This document shows, piece by piece, positions 28,967 to 33,102 of a stretch of DNA of 33,102 bases. Numbering within the stretch: position 1 is the stretch's first letter; each line of letters opens with the position of its first letter. The notes below the pieces were generated by a model that worked only from the letters and a program-made list of their open reading frames with translations, was not told the DNA's origin and did no database searches. Both the position numbers and the translations under genes were made by a program. Source of the DNA: an uncultured Pseudomonadota bacterium (lineage in GTDB: Bacteria > Pseudomonadota > Gammaproteobacteria > Burkholderiales > Methylophilaceae); the NCBI GenBank assembly GCA_903833595.1, contig CAILFU010000032.1:1-33102 (forward strand). Direction: 5' to 3'.

Positions 28967-29539
28967 ATGACTGCTACATTGACAGACTTAACTGAGCATT
29001 GTCTTAGTTCAACAACAATTACCTCAGGTGGCATGCTGACGGTTAAGTGCGACCAAGTACGTTTACCCAACGGCAATACTAGCCAGCGTGAATACGTCAC
29101 ACATCCTGGTGCGGTAATTGTCGTGCCTATATTATCAAACGGCCATGTGGTGCTCGAACGACAGTTTAGATATCCATTACAGCAAGTTTTCATTGAATTA
29201 CCCGCGGGCAAGATTGACGTTGGCGAAGATGTTCTTACTACAGGCCAGCGTGAACTAGAAGAAGAGACGGGTTATACAGCAGGGCACTGGTTTAAATTGG
29301 GGCATCAGCACCCGTGCATAGGTTACTCAAACGAGGTCATACACATGTACCTCGCAAGGGAGTTGGTTGTAGGTAATCATCAACGTGATGAAGATGAATC
29401 ATTAGAAGTATTTGAGGCTAGTTTTGAAGATTGTTTAAGCATGATACAAAATGGCCAGATTACTGACGGTAAAACAATTATTGCATTATTCATGGCTGAA
29501 AAATATTTGGCGCGTCATCCTCAAATTCTCAAACTTTAA
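28967..29539 (+). CDS. NUDIX hydrolase, ADP-ribose pyrophosphatase type
   Basis: A 190-residue NUDIX protein likely to cleave ADP-ribose or a related nucleoside diphosphate sugar into AMP and ribose 5-phosphate. The NUDIX box spans about residues 81-103: GKIDVGE followed by RELEEETGY, with Glu98 and Glu99 among the metal-binding glutamates. The preceding VLERQFRYPLQQVFIELPAG is typical of the NudF/ADPRase group. A TTG three codons upstream (28958) could also start it, but I prefer ATG 28967; neither has a good ribosome binding site. Its placement directly after nuoN, with ADP-ribose being an NAD breakdown product, fits a housekeeping role, but the substrate is inferred. Confidence 0.9.
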   Translation: MTATLTDLTEHCLSSTTITSGGMLTVKCDQVRLPNGNTSQREYVTHPGAVIVVPILSNGHVVLERQFRYPLQQVFIELPAGKIDVGEDVLTTGQRELEEETGYTAGHWFKLGHQHPCIGYSNEVIHMYLARELVVGNHQRDEDESLEVFEASFEDCLSMIQNGQITDGKTIIALFMAEKYLARHPQILKL

Positions 29540-29558
29540 CAACACTCACTAAAATTTC

Positions 29559-30431
29559 ATGGCTAAAGTTTTAATTATCGGTTGTGGTGATTTAGGCGGG
29601 GAGGTTGCAAGGCAGTTGGTGGCATTAGATATTAAAACCTTCGCTGTTAGACGCACTGTTACCCAATCCCATGGCGTCACTTATATCCAAGCGGATGTAG
29701 CCCAGACAGCAAGCCTTGAAGCGCTTAAGGCTATTCAGCCTGAAATACTTATTTATTGTGTTGCTGCTAGTGGTCAAACTGATACGCAATATAAAGCACA
29801 ATATGTGGATGGCCTGCGAAATGTACTAGCAACACAATCGGAAAACTCAAATCTTAAACATGTTTTTTTTGTCTCTAGCACGCGTGTGTATGGGCAGTCG
29901 TATGAAAAGAACACGGACAAGTTAATCGATGAAACGGATGCGGCGATTGCTATAGATTTTGGGGGCTATCGATTGCTAGAGGCCGAAAGCCTATTGTTGC
30001 CGCTAGGTTGCAGTAATACCGTGTTAAGGCTTTCAGGTATTTATGGGCCAGGTCGGTTACGGATGATTAATCTAGCAAAATCTCCAGAAAGATGGCCGCT
30101 GCAAAATAGTTGGACTAATCGTATACATCGTGATGATGCGGCGGCATTTATAGTATTTTTAGTAAGGCAGGCGCTAGCGCCGCCGGTGGTTTCGCGCACT
30201 ATGGTTACACGTTCTTGCTATATTGTTACCGATTCCAAGTCGGTATCCCAATATGAAGTGTTGAATTGGCTAGCAGGTAAATTACATGTCAGTACGCCTG
30301 GCAATGTAAATCTGCCAATTGAAGGGGGTAAACGGCTAAGCAATAAAGCGATGTTGGCAACTGGATTTACGTTGCAATATCCTGATTATCAGGCAGGTTA
30401 TCAAACTTTATTACCTCAACAATTAGATTAG
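29559..30431 (+). CDS. NAD-dependent epimerase/dehydratase family protein (YeeZ-like SDR)
   Basis: A 290-residue extended-SDR-like Rossmann protein. The dinucleotide motif is GCGDLGG (Gly8, Gly10, Gly13). An HVFFVSSTRVYGQ strand precedes the active-site region, where the usual YxxxK is replaced by Tyr137-R-L-L-Glu141, so classic SDR catalysis is doubtful. ILRLSGIYGPGR-like sequence (VLRLSGIYGPGRLRM) and an NRIHRDDAAAF motif match the YeeZ group found widely in proteobacteria. Substrate and function are unknown. It starts 19 bp after the NUDIX gene and is convergent with the oxygenase gene 35 bp downstream. Confidence 0.85.
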   Translation: MAKVLIIGCGDLGGEVARQLVALDIKTFAVRRTVTQSHGVTYIQADVAQTASLEALKAIQPEILIYCVAASGQTDTQYKAQYVDGLRNVLATQSENSNLKHVFFVSSTRVYGQSYEKNTDKLIDETDAAIAIDFGGYRLLEAESLLLPLGCSNTVLRLSGIYGPGRLRMINLAKSPERWPLQNSWTNRIHRDDAAAFIVFLVRQALAPPVVSRTMVTRSCYIVTDSKSVSQYEVLNWLAGKLHVSTPGNVNLPIEGGKRLSNKAMLATGFTLQYPDYQAGYQTLLPQQLD

Positions 30432-30466
30432 ATTTTTATTTAGATATCTGTATTCAAGCTAATCTT

Positions 30467-31117
30467 TTAGCGGGTTAAAAACCACGCGGTAAGGCTTTTT
30501 CTAATTCTTGTTGCAGCTAATACTTCATGATAGAAAGTGCCAGACAAAAACATAACTAAACGGCCACCTATGGGCGCAATATCTAGGTAATTTGACTCTA
30601 CATTTAGCGCTACGTTTGTATCGGCATTTAAATAGAGCCGCAAACAGCCGCCATCCTCTGCTAACCAGTCTTGGTTTAAATATAAGATGCAGCTGATTTG
30701 TCGTTGTGGGAATTGCTCATCACTTTTTACTTGAAATCGATCTAGATGTTTTTGGTAGCCACTGCCAATTGGGTAAAGTGCCAAATGGCTTTCTAGTGTT
30801 GATAGCCCCAAATATAGGTGCTGATTCAGTCCGCAGCGTAAGTCTTCCATTTTATCGAAATAGGCCTGTTGCGCTGGGCTAGCCTCAGCCTCATTCAGCC
30901 AACAAATAGAGTCGCCACGTAAATTACTATTTGTGTCTGATGGCACTCTGCCTGTATTTGCAATTTGCATTTGTGAAGTGGCATTAAGTAGGTTGATTTC
31001 AGCGGCCAAGGCTAAAATGTTAGTAGGGCTAATAAAGTTATCCATGACACAAAAACCATGCTTGGTGATTTGACTTAACTGTTGTTGAAGATTGAGCGAC
31101 AGGTATTGAGATAACAT
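30467..31117 (-). CDS. 2-oxoglutarate/Fe(II)-dependent oxygenase (prolyl 4-hydroxylase-like)
   Basis: A 216-residue protein with the double-stranded beta-helix fold signature of the P4Hc group. Iron ligands are His124 and Asp126 (YQKHLDRF) and His197 (GTFYHEVLAAT), and Arg206 (RKSLTAWFL) is placed to bind the 2-oxoglutarate carboxylate. LYLNQDWLAEDGGCLRLY is the usual strand pair before the distal histidine. Relatives hydroxylate proteins (for example proline) or small molecules; the substrate is not known. It lies alone on the - strand, convergent with the SDR gene. A perfect TATAAT is only five bases before the ATG and there is no Shine-Dalgarno, which hints at a leaderless mRNA. Confidence 0.9.
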   Translation of the reverse strand: MLSQYLSLNLQQQLSQITKHGFCVMDNFISPTNILALAAEINLLNATSQMQIANTGRVPSDTNSNLRGDSICWLNEAEASPAQQAYFDKMEDLRCGLNQHLYLGLSTLESHLALYPIGSGYQKHLDRFQVKSDEQFPQRQISCILYLNQDWLAEDGGCLRLYLNADTNVALNVESNYLDIAPIGGRLVMFLSGTFYHEVLAATRIRKSLTAWFLTR

Positions 31118-31122
31118 CAGTC

Positions 31123-31128
31123 ATTATA
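31123..31128 (-). promoter_or_regulatory. Candidate -10 element of the oxygenase gene
   Basis: Read on the - strand this is TATAAT, a perfect -10, ending five bases before the ATG at 31117. Transcription would begin at or beside the A of the start codon. The best -35 candidates (TTGGCG at 14 bp spacing, CGTTGG at 16) are poor, so the promoter is tentative. Confidence 0.4.
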
Positions 31129-31236
31129 GCGTTTGTAGTTTGCGCCAACGGTCACAATCAGCTAAAATCCTGCTCTGTTTGAAATTAAGCTTAGTTTTAA
31201 TGAGAAATGCTTAATACCAACGACGATTCAAAATTT

Positions 31237-31313
31237 AGGCGGTTAGCTCAGTTGGTTAGAGCGCTTGGTCGACATCCAAGAGGTCAGCAGTTCGAGTCTG
31301 CTACTGCCTACCA
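31237..31313 (+). tRNA. tRNA-Val (GAC), CCA encoded
   Basis: The 77-nt cloverleaf folds fully. The acceptor AGGCGGT pairs with ACTGCCT (one G-U), the D stem is GCTC/GAGC, the anticodon stem CTTGG/CCAAG, and the T stem AGCAG/CTGCT with loop TTCGAGT. Discriminator A73 and an encoded CCA follow. The anticodon loop is TCGACAT, giving anticodon GAC (valine) with A37. Position 33 is C, not the near-universal U. A serine reading (CGA) is excluded by the short variable loop. It lies 71 bp before thrS. Confidence 0.95.
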
Positions 31314-31339
31314 GTATAGATGCACTGAACATTAAAGCT

Positions 31340-31370
31340 AAAGCCGTTAAATTAACGGCTTTTATTATTT
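31340..31370 (+). terminator. Intrinsic terminator-like hairpin between tRNA-Val and thrS
   Basis: AAAGCCGTTA pairs perfectly with TAACGGCTTT around an AAT loop, followed by TTATTATTT. It starts 26 bp after the tRNA end and its tail ends 14 bp before the thrS ATG. It can end the tRNA transcript, but there is no space for a promoter between it and thrS, so it must also be part of the thrS leader. Confidence 0.8.
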
Positions 31371-31384
31371 AATATGGAATACTT

Positions 31385-33102
31385 ATGCCTGTAATTCGCT
31401 TGCCTGATGGCTCTGAACGAAGTTTCGATGCTCCTGTAACCGTAGCAGAGGTTGCTATGAATATTGGCGCTGGCTTAGCTAAAGCTGCGTTGGCTGGCAG
31501 GGTGGATGGCGTCTTGGTTGATACCTCTTTTCTTATTGTTAAAAATGCTGAGCTAGCGATTATTACCGATAAGAATACTGAAGGTCTTGATATTATTCGT
31601 CATTCAACTGCGCACTTATTGGCTTATGCGGTAAAAGAATTATTTCCAGATGCACAAGTGACCATTGGTCCTGTGATTGATAATGGTTTTTTCTATGATT
31701 TTTCTTATAAGCGCCCATTTACCCCTGAAGATTTAACTGCCATTGAAAAGAAAATGGTTGAGCTTGCTAAGAAAGATGAGTTAGTAACACGGCAAGTATT
31801 ACCACGTGATGAGGCTGTTAGCTATTTCAAATCTATCAATGAGCATTACAAGGCAGAAATTATTGCTAGCATTCCTGCGGGTGAAGACGTTTCACTCTAC
31901 ACGGAAGGTAGTTTTACCGATCTTTGTCGCGGCCCACACGTACCAAATACAGGCAAGCTGAAAGCATTTAAGCTAATGAAGTTGGCAGGTGCTTATTGGC
32001 GTGGCGATAGCAATAACGAAATGTTGCAGCGCGTTTACGGTACAGCTTGGCGTAACAAGGATGAGCTTGAGGCTTATTTATTTCAGCTTGAAGAGGCTGA
32101 AAAGCGTGATCATCGTAAGTTAGGTAAGCAACTGGATTACTTCCATATGCAAGATGATGCACCAGGTATGGTGTTCTGGCATCCGCGTGGTTGGAGCATT
32201 TGGCAAGAAGTTGAGCAATATATGCGCAAAATGTTTCGTGACTACAATTATCAGGAAGTCCGTACGCCCACCATTATGGATAAAACTTTGTGGGAGAAGT
32301 CTGGCCATTGGCAAAATTACCGTGAAGGGATGTTTGTCACATCTTCTGAAAGTCGCGATTACGCCGTTAAGCCGATGAATTGCCCAGGGCATGTTCAGAT
32401 TTTTAATAGCAGTCTGCATAGTTATCGTGATTTACCCTTACGTTTGGCTGAATTTGGTTCATGTCATCGTAACGAGCCTTCAGGGTCATTGCATGGTTTA
32501 ATGCGCGTACGTGGCTTTACTCAAGATGACGCGCATATATTTTGTGCAGAATCGCAGGTTGAAGCGGAAGTGGCTGACTTTATTAAGATGCTATACAAAG
32601 CTTATGGCGATTTTGGGTTCAATGATGTGCTAGTTAAGCTTTCTACTCGGCCTGAGAAGCGTATAGGTACTGATGAAGATTGGGATAAAGCAGAAACGTC
32701 ACTGGCCAATGCGCTTAAATTTAACAACCTAGATTTTGAATATCAGCCGGGCGAAGGGGCATTTTACGGTCCTAAAATTGAATTTACCCTCAAAGATTCG
32801 CTGGGGCGATTATGGCAATGTGGCACGATTCAGTTAGATCCTAACTTGCCTGAGCGTTTAGGTGCGGAATATGTAGCAGAAGATAATAGTCGTCAGCGTC
32901 CAGTGATGTTGCATCGTGCGATTGTTGGTTCTATGGAGCGGTTCATTGGCATTTTGATTGAACACTATGCCGGTGCGATGCCTCTTTGGTTAGCGCCTGT
33001 GCAAGTAATGGTGTTAAATATTTCTGAAAATCAAGCAGATTACGTACGCCAAGTAGTTGAAATACTAAAGAAAAATGGCATTCGATGCGAATTTGACTTG
33101 AG
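31385..33102 (+). CDS. thrS: Threonyl-tRNA synthetase, 3' truncated by the window edge
   Basis: It charges tRNA-Thr with threonine. The first 572 codons of an expected ~640 are present and the frame is open to the last base; only the end of the anticodon-binding domain is missing. It begins with a TGS domain ([14 protein letters not shown], 1-60). The editing domain follows, with HSTAH at 73-77 and DLCRGPH. The catalytic core has zinc ligands Cys333 (MNCPGH), His384 (DDAHIF) and His510 ([13 protein letters not shown]), each one residue before E. coli numbering, and motif 2 Arg362 (CHRNEPSG). ATG 31385 gives the conserved N-terminus; a GGA lies six bases upstream. Its mRNA contains the hairpin at 31340-31370. 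Confidence 0.98.
   Translation, partial: MPVIRLPDGSERSFDAPVTVAEVAMNIGAGLAKAALAGRVDGVLVDTSFLIVKNAELAIITDKNTEGLDIIRHSTAHLLAYAVKELFPDAQVTIGPVIDNGFFYDFSYKRPFTPEDLTAIEKKMVELAKKDELVTRQVLPRDEAVSYFKSINEHYKAEIIASIPAGEDVSLYTEGSFTDLCRGPHVPNTGKLKAFKLMKLAGAYWRGDSNNEMLQRVYGTAWRNKDELEAYLFQLEEAEKRDHRKLGKQLDYFHMQDDAPGMVFWHPRGWSIWQEVEQYMRKMFRDYNYQEVRTPTIMDKTLWEKSGHWQNYREGMFVTSSESRDYAVKPMNCPGHVQIFNSSLHSYRDLPLRLAEFGSCHRNEPSGSLHGLMRVRGFTQDDAHIFCAESQVEAEVADFIKMLYKAYGDFGFNDVLVKLSTRPEKRIGTDEDWDKAETSLANALKFNNLDFEYQPGEGAFYGPKIEFTLKDSLGRLWQCGTIQLDPNLPERLGAEYVAEDNSRQRPVMLHRAIVGSMERFIGILIEHYAGAMPLWLAPVQVMVLNISENQADYVRQVVEILKKNGIRCEFDL

Noticed and set aside
1-33102. Mobile elements, CRISPR arrays, attachment sites at tRNA-Val
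   Set aside because: No transposase, integrase, regular repeat array or duplicated tRNA end was seen, and base composition and gene style look even throughout.

Overview
The window looks like an uninterrupted piece of chromosome from an AT-leaning betaproteobacterium. The best guess is a Methylophilaceae-type methylotroph (Methylotenera or Methylophilus-like). The reasons are a complete pqqABCDE cassette, the betaproteobacterial style of gyrA-serC-pheA-hisC, nuoA-N and tRNA-Val-thrS, and the protein sequences themselves. This is inference from family knowledge; no search was run. No transposase, integrase, phage gene, plasmid gene or CRISPR array was seen.

Layout. (1) 2-6866: the 3' part of gyrA, then serC, pheA, hisC and a class I DAHP synthase. 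All are on the + strand and packed with 0-40 bp gaps, forming a serine/aromatic amino acid block. (2) 6867-10570: the PQQ cofactor cassette. It holds the 23-codon precursor gene pqqA (7009-7080, easily missed because of its size), an internal intrinsic terminator, then pqqB, pqqC, pqqD and pqqE, and a strong terminator after pqqE. (3) 10583-11767: a Bcr/CflA-type drug efflux transporter. (4) 11915-14093: a small envelope/stress cluster of DUF883, YqjE-like, YqjK-like and AI-2E family membrane proteins. (5) 14094-14434: a regulatory gap with a perfect 38-bp palindrome whose centre is an exact FNR/ANR box. (6) 14435-28925: the full 14-gene complex I operon nuoABCDEFGHIJKLMN, with several overlapping start and stop codons. 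(7) 28967-31117: a NUDIX hydrolase (ADP-ribose pyrophosphatase type), a YeeZ-like SDR protein, and a convergent 2-oxoglutarate/Fe(II) oxygenase on the - strand. (8) 31237-33102: tRNA-Val(GAC), a hairpin terminator, and thrS, which runs off the right edge.

How it works together. The aromatic block makes phenylalanine precursors and probably other aromatics. PQQ is built from a Glu and a Tyr in PqqA and would serve PQQ dehydrogenases such as methanol dehydrogenase, none of which is in this window. The nuo operon couples NADH oxidation to proton pumping, and its upstream FNR-type box suggests oxygen-responsive control.

Nothing here is a clearly new multi-gene system; almost every gene belongs to a well-known family. 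The parts most worth a second look are non-coding: the FNR box inside the 38-bp palindrome before nuoA, paired dyads flanking pqqA, a terminator trapped in the thrS leader, a tRNA-Val with C instead of U at position 33, and a possibly leaderless oxygenase gene.
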